Assembly: GCA_035642715.1 (NCBI GenBank)
Contig: DASQRW010000026.1
Span: forward strand, 1-16,703
Length of the DNA: 16,703 bases
DNA from: JAJNBK01 sp035642715
GTDB lineage: Archaea; Thermoproteota; Nitrososphaeria; Nitrososphaerales; Nitrososphaeraceae
Reading direction: 5' to 3'
The notes under the pieces are model-generated. The model was not told the DNA's origin. It searched no databases and was given only the letters and a program-made list of their open reading frames with translations. Of the stretch, positions 6,471-13,102 are shown one piece after another. Numbering within the stretch: the stretch's first letter is position 1; every line of letters starts with the position of its first letter. Both the position numbers and the translations under genes were made by a program.

Positions 6471-7775
6471 ATGACTTCGATAAAAAAGCCTCCTCAATGG
6501 GGCATTGAACCTGTACCTTTACAGTACAGAGTACTCAGAGAAAGAGATTACTTCATACTCTGGTCTAGTTTGGGAGTAGGTTTATTAGTTTTCTCTGCAG
6601 GGTCGTTTCTTTCTGATGCTAGTTTTATAGATGCTATTCTTGCAATTGTTATAGGTTCTCTTGTAGGTTCTTTTCTTCTCGCTTTAGCTGGCAAGATTGG
6701 AAGTGACAGCGCAATACCATCACTAGTAAGTATGAGACCATCATTTGGCATTTATGGATCTTATCTTCCTGCTATGTTAAATGTAATACAGCTCATTGGC
6801 TGGACTATTTTTGAAATTATGATAATGTCAAAAGCTGCAGAGATGTTAGTTGGTAAATTTATTCCCTTCTATGTCTGGGCGATAATATTTGGAACATTTG
6901 TCATTCTACTTGGTATCCTCGGTCCCCTTACAGTAATAAAACAATGGCTTGGAAAATTTGCTATATGGCTGGTTTATGCATCATCTATAATAATGATTAT
7001 TAGTTTGCTAATGTCAGAAAATCTTCCAAAACTCTTATCATCGCCGGGTAGTGGAATGTCCTTCTTCTCAGCCCTTGATATTGTAATAGCTATGCCAATA
7101 TCTTGGATGCCTGTTGCAGCAGATTATAACAGATTTGCAAAAAATAGTAATAGTGCATTAAGAGCGACAATTATAGGTTTTGCAATAACAAATATTTTAT
7201 TTTATTTTGGAGGGATATTGCTAGGTGTGACTGATGTTGTTCTGATAATTGGTGCTATTCAATCAATTTTTTATGGATTTATTATACTGATACTCATAGT
7301 AACTGAGACTGATAATACCTTTGCAGATGTTTATTCTGCAGCAGTCTCTACGCAAAATATCTACCACAAAATAAATCAGCGATATTTGATAGTTGGATTT
7401 ACATCTGTTAGTACTATTCTTGCTATGATGATCCCTATCGCACAGTACGAGACCTTTATTCTTTTGATAGGTGCTGTTTTTGTGCCTTTATTTGGAGTAG
7501 TTCTGTCTGACTATTATATTGTAAGGAATCGTAAATACACAGAAGATATGCTATTTGGAAAATCTGCCTTAAAGATTGGATTTACAGCTATTATATCTTG
7601 GTCTGTAGGTGTAGTAGTATACTATCTTTTATCACCGCTTTCACCAATTCATATGGCAGAACTACCTAAAATAGGCGCCACAATTCCCAGCATTATTGTA
7701 TCATCATCACTTTACCTTATTATGGTACGACTCAAGGGCCATAGAGAAAGAAAAGTGAGAGAGCCAGCTTCGTAG
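6471..7775 (+). CDS. NCS1-family nucleobase/hydantoin-type permease
   Basis: The 434-residue polytopic protein has about 12 predicted membrane helices, the normal size for NCS1 (purine-cytosine permease/CodB/Mhp1) symporters. The N-terminal WGIEPVP (10-16) is the family's signature entry motif. It is followed by a first helix WSSLGVGLLVFSAG, the conserved SMRPSFGIYGSYLPA segment, and the mid-protein ISWMPVAADYNRFAKN with an Asp-Tyr pair typical of this family. Members import cytosine, purines, uracil, allantoin or hydantoins with Na+ or H+. The substrate cannot be read from sequence here. In an ammonia oxidiser such uptake could feed nitrogen salvage. No deaminase, hydantoinase or urease gene is adjacent. 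ATG at 6471; the gene appears to be a single transcription unit. Confidence 0.88.
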   Translation: MTSIKKPPQWGIEPVPLQYRVLRERDYFILWSSLGVGLLVFSAGSFLSDASFIDAILAIVIGSLVGSFLLALAGKIGSDSAIPSLVSMRPSFGIYGSYLPAMLNVIQLIGWTIFEIMIMSKAAEMLVGKFIPFYVWAIIFGTFVILLGILGPLTVIKQWLGKFAIWLVYASSIIMIISLLMSENLPKLLSSPGSGMSFFSALDIVIAMPISWMPVAADYNRFAKNSNSALRATIIGFAITNILFYFGGILLGVTDVVLIIGAIQSIFYGFIILILIVTETDNTFADVYSAAVSTQNIYHKINQRYLIVGFTSVSTILAMMIPIAQYETFILLIGAVFVPLFGVVLSDYYIVRNRKYTEDMLFGKSALKIGFTAIISWSVGVVVYYLLSPLSPIHMAELPKIGATIPSIIVSSSLYLIMVRLKGHRERKVREPAS

Positions 7776-8990
7776 AGAGAGAATAGATGGATATAAATAA
7801 ACAAGAGATATAGAATCATCTTTTTATTCTTGTCCATAAAATAAAGGATTTGATAATACTTTGCCACTGATTGATAAAATGTGAGCAAACATTAAGCCTT
7901 AAAAAATGGCTTTGTATAGTACTCTTTTTTATTACTTGAAAATAAAAGGTAATAATAATAATGATGATGAACATATTAACTTACTATCAGAACTAAGTAT
8001 CATAATGTTAGTATTTCTAATACTAGAGAAAATCCTGGTGTCATTATATTTATAATAGTGAACGCATGTGGGAAATATCATCGGATAATTACTGCTTGAA
8101 ATATCTATCTAATCAGTTCATTTTTTACAAAATTTTGAACCTTAGTAGTTCGATGTTAATATAAAACAGGATAATACCATTAATAACAACCTTTTTTAAA
8201 TTTTATTCATTTATTTATACTTCTGCTCTATATATTGCACTCTTACGATATTCTTATTTACCTTTCATAGCATCCTTAAGCAACATAATCTGCTAAACAA
8301 CAAGCAGCAATAGCAATATGCAAAATTAATATATCTATATCTTAGTGTTCAGGATTAATTTTTTCTTATTCATTTTTAGTTTGACATTTCTACTCATTAT
8401 AGTCTTAATCTCTCTTTTTGTACTTGCCTTTATACGCGATTGAATATCTTTTATAATCCCAAATTGCTCCTCGATATACTGACTTTAATAGTTGATTATT
8501 TCCGCCAATTCCTTTATTGAGCAGATTATTCTTCTAATTCTTCATATAATTATCATCGCATGCTGTCATACTTTTTCTCCCATAATATAACGATTATAAA
8601 TTGGTTGAGTAGTAATTGAAAAGCAAAGGTTGTTGACTTTGCTCTTCTTTGCACTTATTTTACATCTGCAATATTATCATAGTAGTTGTGATAATTATAA
8701 TAGATAATAGAAACATATAATTACAATAGTAATAATAATGATGAAAATTTGCAAAAGTACTGTCTATTTGAAGGATATGCTTGTAATACATATACACGCA
8801 TAATGAGCACGCAACTTAAAGACTTATAACAATACTAGTAACAACATTGACGTTTTCCAAACTCCTATTGTAGGTAAAAAATTCTGCATATTTAATTCTG
8901 TATATTATTATATAAGATAAAACTGAATGTAAATCTAGAATATTATATACAAAAAAGATATATGTTGGGCAATGCCGATTTCTCGCACCA
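7776..8990. other. Gene-poor region
   Basis: About 1.2 kb of AT-rich spacer. T-runs at 7820-7825 and 7924-7930 may serve as terminators of the transporter transcript; AAGCC/GGCTT (7894-7898 with 7908-7912) forms a small stem before the latter. A minus-strand stretch (8335-8484) is stop-free and protein-like but lacks a start and has several stops just upstream. The promoter of the sequon-rich protein lies at the right end. Confidence 0.5.
8941..8950 (+). promoter_or_regulatory. Predicted TATA box of sequon-rich protein gene
   Basis: TATTATATAC lies about 45 nt upstream of the ATG at 8991, predicting a start of transcription near 8971 and a leader of roughly 20 nt. Confidence 0.35.
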
Positions 8991-9563
8991 ATGAACAAAA
9001 AGAATCAAGGAATCGTAAGACTATCTGTCATCGCCATATCAGCTATACTTGTAGCATCATTATTTGTTATGGGTACTAGCCGATTTATACCTGATGCAAT
9101 GGCACAAAATGTTACTAATATGACAGGCGGAGCAACTAATATGACAGGCGGAGCAGCAGGCGGAGCAACTAATATGACAGGCGGAGCAACTAATATGACA
9201 GGCGGAGCAGCAGGCGGTGCAACTAATATGACAGGTGCAGCAGCAGGCGGTGCAACTAATGCGACAGGTGCTATGGTAATGATTCCTCAAGCCGCTATGA
9301 CTTCGATGATGGCCGATATAGATACCGTCAGGGGTGCAATAGATGAGGGCGATACAGAAGCTGTAGATGCATTGGATAACGTCGAAATGCAACTACGAAC
9401 TGCAGCAGGTCTTCCTCCAGCAGAAGCAGGAGCTGAAGAAGTAGAAGCAGGAGCTGAAGAAGAAGAAGCAGGAGCTGAAGAAGTAGAAGAAGGAGCTGAA
9501 GCAGAAGCAGAAGGAGAAGCTGAAGACGATACAGAAGGAGAAGCTGAAGACGATACAGAATAA
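8991..9563 (+). CDS. Secreted sequon-rich repeat protein with acidic tail
   Basis: The 190-residue product has four parts. The first is a signal peptide (LSVIAISAILVASLFVMG core, predicted cleavage AMA|QN near residue 39). The second is a low-complexity segment (40-93) with seven Asn-X-Thr N-glycosylation sequons at N40, 43, 50, 61, 68, 79 and 90, spaced by Gly/Ala. The third is a small helical region (about 97-140, ending LDNVEMQLRTAAG). The last is a strongly acidic Glu/Ala tail (144-190). The layout suggests a heavily glycosylated, mucin-like surface or extracellular protein; that is inference. The DNA repeats are listed separately. ATG at 8991 is the only reasonable start. Genes of this architecture vary in repeat number, so the length may differ between strains. 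No enzymatic domain seen. Confidence 0.8.
   Translation: MNKKNQGIVRLSVIAISAILVASLFVMGTSRFIPDAMAQNVTNMTGGATNMTGGAAGGATNMTGGATNMTGGAAGGATNMTGAAAGGATNATGAMVMIPQAAMTSMMADIDTVRGAIDEGDTEAVDALDNVEMQLRTAAGLPPAEAGAEEVEAGAEEEEAGAEEVEEGAEAEAEGEAEDDTEGEAEDDTE
9114..9272 (+). repeat. In-gene tandem repeats encoding sequons
   Basis: A 21-bp unit beginning ACTAATATGACAGGCGGAG (encoding TNMTGGA) occurs at 9114, 9135, 9168 and 9189, with shorter variants at 9222 and 9255. Pairs of units plus a 12-bp insert (GCAGGCGGAGCA) form a 54-bp higher-order repeat present twice (9114-9167 and 9168-9221). All lengths are multiples of three, so copy-number change keeps the frame. Confidence 0.85.
9426..9560 (+). repeat. 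In-gene tandem repeats encoding acidic tail
   Basis: Three 21-bp units encoding AGAEEVE-type heptads run from 9426 to 9488. After a short bridge, two identical 24-bp units encoding GEAEDDTE occupy 9513-9536 and 9537-9560, directly before the stop codon. Confidence 0.8.
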
Positions 9564-10010
9564 CATTCGAATTTAAAATCGACAAACTATTCTTTCTTAT
9601 TTTTTATCTACAATAATTGTGAGTATGAGTTAGAGAGTTGTTTTATACGAAAATTTAAAAAACAATATCAAAGAATTTTAAAAATCAACATAATATAGAT
9701 ATAATATTTAAGTTACGATAAATGAGCAAAAGAACAAAAATCTGTGTTTGACGATAAATTAAATTTCTCTCTAAATATGTCTTAATTAGATGTGTGTTTT
9801 TTATGGATGGTTAGACAATATTATTACAAATCATTTTTTTTGTTGTTAAAGCATTTTCACTCTGACTCTTCCTGAACTGTATATCTCTATTATCTTGAAC
9901 TTATTTCAATTAGCACAATAACTAATAGCAATTCTTATGTATTCTTATTATCAAATGGTCAACTATATCCATGCTATATAATTATTAACTATGACTGATT
10001 TAGTGAGAAG
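9564..10010. other. Intergenic spacer
   Basis: No gene seen. T-rich sequence at 9590-9607 is a likely terminator for the sequon-rich protein gene. TATATAAT at 9975-9982 is the probable TATA box of the next gene, predicting transcription from about 10004. The rest is AT-rich. Confidence 0.45.
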
Positions 10011-10343
10011 ATGGCAGATCCAATCTCTGGAGTTATCAGTTTTGTAGTGAGTGTAATTATTTCTACGATTATAATATACATTGTTACAAAATTATTTGGA
10101 GAAAAAGAAGGAATAAAACAAGCATTCATAACAGCTATTATTGGAGCAGTCGTCTATAGTGTAGTATATTTTCTACTAGGTAGAGGTATAATAGCAGCAA
10201 TAGTTGGTGGAATTGTTTGGTTATTAGCATTGCGGGCATTATATGGCATGGGTTGGCTTAAAGCATTGGTAGTTGCAGTCATTGTATGGATAGCAGCTAT
10301 GATTGTTGGCCTTTTATTGCCTACTGCACCAGGACCATTATGA
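10011..10343 (+). CDS. Small four-helix membrane protein
   Basis: The 110 residues are almost entirely hydrophobic. Four likely membrane helices lie at about 5-28, 36-55, 59-79 and 83-104, with the only marked polar loop, GEKEGIK, between the first and second. The tail PTAPGPL is short. The Gly/Ala/Val/Ile-rich helices contain small-residue motifs suited to tight packing. No transporter or enzyme signature is recognised, and similar conserved membrane proteins of unknown function are common in Nitrososphaerota. ATG at 10011 is preceded by GTGAG at 10003-10007, but the TATA box at 9975-9982 predicts a leader of only a few bases, so that element may not act as a ribosome site. A TTTTA pentamer array lies 40 bp after the stop. 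Confidence 0.72.
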   Translation: MADPISGVISFVVSVIISTIIIYIVTKLFGEKEGIKQAFITAIIGAVVYSVVYFLLGRGIIAAIVGGIVWLLALRALYGMGWLKALVVAVIVWIAAMIVGLLLPTAPGPL

Positions 10344-10383
10344 GATTAAATAAACAATAGAGACATAACTTACAGAATATCTT

Positions 10384-10418
10384 TTTTATTTTATTTTATT
10401 TTATTTTATTTTATTTTA
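10384..10418 (+). terminator. TTTTA pentamer array (7 copies), probable terminator
   Basis: Seven perfect tandem TTTTA units begin 40 bp after the stop of the four-helix membrane protein, T-rich on its sense strand. Archaeal RNA polymerase terminates at oligo-T tracts, so this array fits a strong multi-site terminator. A similar array sits behind the Cdc48 gene, also in sense orientation. Confidence 0.5.
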
Positions 10419-11004
10419 TTTATCAGTACACTAAATCATTGGATAGTTGTTTTTCATCTACTCCTTGCTTCAACGCTCCTCTTCACATTGACTGATTATG
10501 ATATTGCATCTCATCTGTTTTTCTAATAAAAAGAGATTAATGTATATACTTTTTTTCTATCTTACAATTCTTATTTTTGATTATGAATTAAAATAATAAT
10601 CCTCAACATAGATGTATCTTCGCATTTTGGTATATCATATTTTTCCAATAAATTTGGCAACCGACCCATCATATTATTATCCTTCTATAATTGATTTTTA
10701 TAGTTGCAGTACGAACCCAACAACTAAGTGGCTAAATTTCGATAAATTGAAGTAATTCTCTCGTTCTTCTCTTTTTGCTGATTCTTATTTAATCTGTTAT
10801 CTTCTCTATTATCAATTATTTGTATGGAAGTATTTATGGTAGAAGGTAGGAAGGATTCAGGGATATTATATTTCATTAGTAGAAATATGTTCGATAAACA
10901 ACTGATAAACAACTAACAAACAAATACAGAATCAAGACATTAGCAAATATATGATTATTCAAGCAACTAAATTGAATGTTGCGTTATGTTATAACATCTA
11001 ATGA
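10419..11004. other. Intergenic region with direct repeats
   Basis: No convincing gene. A 62-codon minus-strand frame (10724-10912, TTG start; 50 residues from its internal ATG) is hydrophilic and AT-rich and could be spurious. The notable elements are the 11-bp tandem repeat at 10893-10925 and a 12-bp palindrome ATGTTATAACAT at 10986-10997. Confidence 0.4.
10893..10925. repeat. 11-bp tandem repeat GATAAACAACT
   Basis: Two perfect copies (10893-10903 and 10904-10914) are followed by a degenerate third, AACAAACAAAT (10915-10925). The period is close to one helical turn. It lies 220 bp before the gene at 11142 and could be a regulator site or simple slippage product. Confidence 0.45.
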
Positions 11005-11103
11005 TTAAAAATCAGAAGCACTATTACTTATTTCCCAAGCTTGAGGATCACAGAGACATATTTTTTGAAGAGTGTACTCCCTCCCTGCGAGGTGTTCAAA
11101 CAT
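11005..11103 (-). CDS. Probable 32-residue small protein, divergent
   Basis: The ATG at 11103 opens a 32-codon frame, beginning MFEHLAGREYTLQKICLCDP and ending in AWEISNSASDF. The codon choice (CAC, CTC, GCA, GGG) and local GC differ sharply from the surrounding spacer. A TATA-like tract at 11124-11131, read on the minus strand, predicts transcription from about 11101, essentially at the ATG, giving a leaderless mRNA. Two cysteines (CLC) are the only motif. A longer frame from 11229 exists but would start inside the opposite-strand gene, so I take the internal ATG. It could instead be the remaining C-terminus of a lost gene. No family recognised. Confidence 0.42.
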   Translation of the reverse strand: MFEHLAGREYTLQKICLCDPQAWEISNSASDF

Positions 11104-11145
11104 TATAAAGCTGATTTCACACCTATATATATGATTCATATATGA
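11102..11145. promoter_or_regulatory. Interlocking divergent promoters with dyad
   Basis: The plus-strand TATA box ATTATAAAG (11102-11110) overlaps the minus-strand ATG at 11103. The minus-strand TATA-like tract (11124-11131) lies just before the plus-strand start. A 17-bp dyad, ATATATGA-T-TCATATAT (11127-11143), covers the plus-strand initiation site. The plus TATA predicts a start at about 11131, where ATG-ATT-CAT-ATA-TGA forms a four-codon frame. Its stop overlaps the ATG at 11142 (ATGA). Confidence 0.35.
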
Positions 11146-11960
11146 ATGGAAACCAAATTCAGAAAGACAATAATCATGCAGATATAGAAATTCTAGAATA
11201 TGGTGACATTTACTTCTTTTATAGGCCAAAAAAAAATTCTGAAGAAGTCAAAGGTATCGAAGACATAAGAAGGTTTTTCATGGTAACTGCACCTGAAGAA
11301 ACAGGCGAAAAGAAAATGGGAAGGAAAAAAGAAATGTATAGGCTAATTGTGATAGGCAAAAAATCACTTCCAGAAATTAGAAAGACGGAAGCCAGAGGAT
11401 CTGAAAGGTACTGGGGAAGAGTTGGAGGGATTTTTGAGGATCCGAAAGAGCTTACAAAAGAGCTTTTCTCAGACGAGTTTCGAAAAGGAGATATAGCAAG
11501 ACCTGTAGGGGAGGGAAAGTATGCAATAGTAAAGTATCAAAAGCACACCGAACTTGCATATATTCTAGAAATGCCAAAAGAGCCTGGCGAAGCACAAAAA
11601 GAATTAGGTATAGAGAAGGAAGCAAGTTATGTGATTTCAGTTATTAATCCAAAGAAACCAACGCCACAGGGTTATCCAAGTGCAGATCAACCTGCAAGCT
11701 ATCCTGAGCATATATTAAATGAGTTTGAGGAAGCTGAAAATTTCATCTCATTAGCAAGAAATTTAAAATATATAGATTATCAGAACTCCCAAATAATGCT
11801 AATTGGTGCAAGAGAAGGAAGAGATGCAATAAAGAATGAGATAGGGATAGATATAAATGATGAACAAGAAACTCAACAGTCAGCTGACATATTCACAAAG
11901 CTCAAAGTACGAAAGGATCAGGTCCCAATAAAACCATTAACGGAAGGAAAATTAGAATAA
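11142..11960 (+). CDS. Conserved soluble protein of unknown function
   Basis: The protein has 272 residues with no signal or membrane segment. Recognisable conserved stretches are ILEYGDIYFFYRPK (about 17-30), IRRFFMVTAPEE, YRLIVIGKKSLPEI, ERYWGRVGGIFEDP, ARPVGEGKYAIVK, HTELAYILEMPKEPGEAQKELGI, ASYVISVINPKKPTP and a C-terminal IMLIGAREGRDAIKNEIGIDI. I recall proteins with this same block order in many bacteria and some archaea, without an assigned function. The alternating strand/helix pattern suggests an alpha/beta protein. No catalytic triad or nucleotide motif can be named. The ATG at 11142 fits the start of conserved sequence about 15 residues later. Downstream AAATTTAA/TTAAATTT (11963-11980) could aid termination. 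It seems to be a single-gene unit. Confidence 0.75.
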   Translation: MNGNQIQKDNNHADIEILEYGDIYFFYRPKKNSEEVKGIEDIRRFFMVTAPEETGEKKMGRKKEMYRLIVIGKKSLPEIRKTEARGSERYWGRVGGIFEDPKELTKELFSDEFRKGDIARPVGEGKYAIVKYQKHTELAYILEMPKEPGEAQKELGIEKEASYVISVINPKKPTPQGYPSADQPASYPEHILNEFEEAENFISLARNLKYIDYQNSQIMLIGAREGRDAIKNEIGIDINDEQETQQSADIFTKLKVRKDQVPIKPLTEGKLE

Positions 11961-12369
11961 AAATTTAATTTTAAATTTCTGATTTATTGGCACACTTTAC
12001 ATTATAGAGGAAGTTACTTACCTATTTGTATCACACAATAGTTCCCATTCAAAATAGCCATCACTATTTTGCTATTTCATTGATGATACAGACTACAATT
12101 TCTAAATATGAGTCGAGTGTATTTTGTTAATAATAGTAGCTGAATATACAATAGTCATTTGTAATACTCTTTAGTTTTGAATGTCATGTGAAAGGAGCCT
12201 GGAGGATCAACTCTCATGAGGAAACCCATTCTTGATTTTGTATAAATATTTCTATCTTTCTGTTACTTAATTCTTCTCTCTCTCTAATTGCATTAAATCC
12301 TTCTACATCATAGATTATAGAAGTCTAAGAAAGACATTTCAAATAGTAGCCGTGATACAATAATATAAT
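11961..12369. other. Intergenic region with a possible tiny gene
   Basis: Mostly AT-rich spacer. It contains an inverted repeat AAATAGC/GCTATTT (12052-12058 with 12071-12077) and a GC-richer island at 12185-12229 that carries the minus-strand mini-ORF described separately. A single TGATGA near 12082 is not enough for a C/D-box RNA. Confidence 0.45.
12155..12217 (-). CDS. Possible 20-residue peptide gene
   Basis: On the minus strand, ATG at 12217 opens 20 codons: MRVDPPGSFHM followed by TFKTKEYYK. A TTTATA box (plus-strand TATAAA, 12241-12246) is placed so that transcription should begin exactly at this ATG, a leaderless arrangement. An in-frame ATG four codons upstream (12229) would add MGFL. 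Local GC and codon use (CCT CCA GGC TCC, CAC) are unlike the spacer around it. It may be a genuine short peptide or the preserved tail of a lost gene. Confidence 0.3.
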   Translation of the reverse strand: MRVDPPGSFHMTFKTKEYYK

Positions 12370-12708
12370 ATGAGTAATTTTGCCGTAGATTATAATAAAT
12401 CTACAATACAGTTTGAAAGCCATCTGGAAAAATTAAAAGAACCAACCAAAACTCTGATGATCGATTTAAGAAATTTTGTGAAATCTCTTGGTGATAATGT
12501 CATAGAAGAAGTTAGACCACATAGAGTAATTTATGCCAAGGGCTTGACATTTCGAATATTTCTTGATATTCAGCCAATGAAGGATTCCCTAATAATTTCT
12601 ATACGGCTCGGCAGAAATAAACCATCTATGATACAAACTATTAAGACTCCACAAGATCTTGAAAATATCAAAAAAGAAATTGTAACTGCATACAAAACAA
12701 TTCAATAA
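12370..12708 (+). CDS. Small conserved protein, DUF5655-like
   Basis: The product has 112 residues, soluble, without signal peptide. The central block EEVRPHRVIYAKGLTFRIFLDIQPMKDSLIISIRLG (about 46-81) has the strand pattern of small proteins classed as DUF5655/YdhG-like: a helix-rich N-terminus, then a three-stranded sheet with a basic-aromatic edge, and a final helix IKKEIVTAYKTIQ. The assignment is from memory and moderate. No function is known to me. ATG at 12370 is preceded by AT-rich ATACAATAATATAAT. The gene converges on acylphosphatase: their 3' ends overlap by 7 bp, so both transcripts must read into each other's coding region unless termination is tight. Confidence 0.65.
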   Translation: MSNFAVDYNKSTIQFESHLEKLKEPTKTLMIDLRNFVKSLGDNVIEEVRPHRVIYAKGLTFRIFLDIQPMKDSLIISIRLGRNKPSMIQTIKTPQDLENIKKEIVTAYKTIQ

Positions 12709-13043
12709 TAATTGACTTTGAATTCACGAAACTCACCAGTATACTTTTCATAGTTTATGTCAACATCATCAACTGTAGCCTTAGGTGGTCCTGCATAACA
12801 CCACTCTATCACCTCATTGACGTCCATTTCATTTCCTTCCAAAACTGTCTCCACTCGTCCATCTTTTAAGTTGCGCACCCAGCCCATTACACCATGTCTA
12901 GTAGCTACAATCTTTGTATTTTGTCTAAAATAAACCCCCTGTACTCTACCTCGAATAAACACATGTGCTCTAATTTTCCTATCATTCTTATTATTTGATC
13001 CTTTATCAGAGGGAAATTGGGATGATATAGGCAATGCAATCAA
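12702..13043 (-). CDS. acyP: Acylphosphatase
   Basis: This 113-residue protein contains a complete acylphosphatase domain (about 22-113), a ferredoxin-like fold that hydrolyses carboxyl-phosphate bonds such as those of acetyl phosphate, carbamoyl phosphate or 1,3-bisphosphoglycerate. The phosphate-binding loop GRVQGVYFR (32-40) supplies the catalytic Arg40, and GWVRN (54-58) the catalytic Asn58. EGNEMDVNEVIEWCYAGP is the usual second helix region. The N-terminal 20 residues are an extra polar extension. The start is TTG at 13043; no ATG or GTG lies between it and the domain, and TTTATATA (13062-13069, minus) sits about 20-25 nt upstream, giving a leaderless mRNA. It lies 60 bp downstream of the LysA-like gene but has its own promoter. 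Confidence 0.9.
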   Translation of the reverse strand: MIALPISSQFPSDKGSNNKNDRKIRAHVFIRGRVQGVYFRQNTKIVATRHGVMGWVRNLKDGRVETVLEGNEMDVNEVIEWCYAGPPKATVDDVDINYEKYTGEFREFKVNYY

Positions 13044-13061
13044 CAGTTTGCTTAATTAAAA

Positions 13062-13069
13062 TATATAAA
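13062..13069 (-). promoter_or_regulatory. TATA box of acyP, next to lysA-like T-tract
   Basis: The minus strand reads TTTTTTTATATATTTTAATT across 13057-13076. The TTTATATA core predicts transcription at the acyP TTG codon. The adjoining T7 tract lies about 25-30 bp beyond the LysA-like stop and can serve as that gene's terminator. Confidence 0.5.
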
Positions 13070-13102
13070 AAAACTCTACTCATAAAGAAAAAGGTAGTTA
13101 GG

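Noticed and set aside
8335..8542. Minus-strand protein-like stretch as a pseudogene
   Set aside because: About 49 stop-free codons without a start, with three stops just upstream in frame. This is close to what AT-rich DNA gives by chance.
5617..8815. Recurring ACATATACAC-type motif (near 5617, 5886 and 8790)
   Set aside because: Shared 10-13 bp in low-complexity CA/TA sequence, with no consistent position relative to genes.
8816..8998. Minus-strand 60-codon frame
   Set aside because: It covers the promoter and start of the sequon-rich protein gene and has spacer-like composition.
10724..10912. Minus-strand 62-codon frame with TTG start
   Set aside because: Composition is AT-driven and no promoter or family was recognised. 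It is not excluded but not strong enough to list as a gene.
12082..12145. C/D-box guide RNA
   Set aside because: One TGATGA and one CTGA at about 60 nt spacing, but no internal C'/D' boxes and the base before TGATGA is not a purine.
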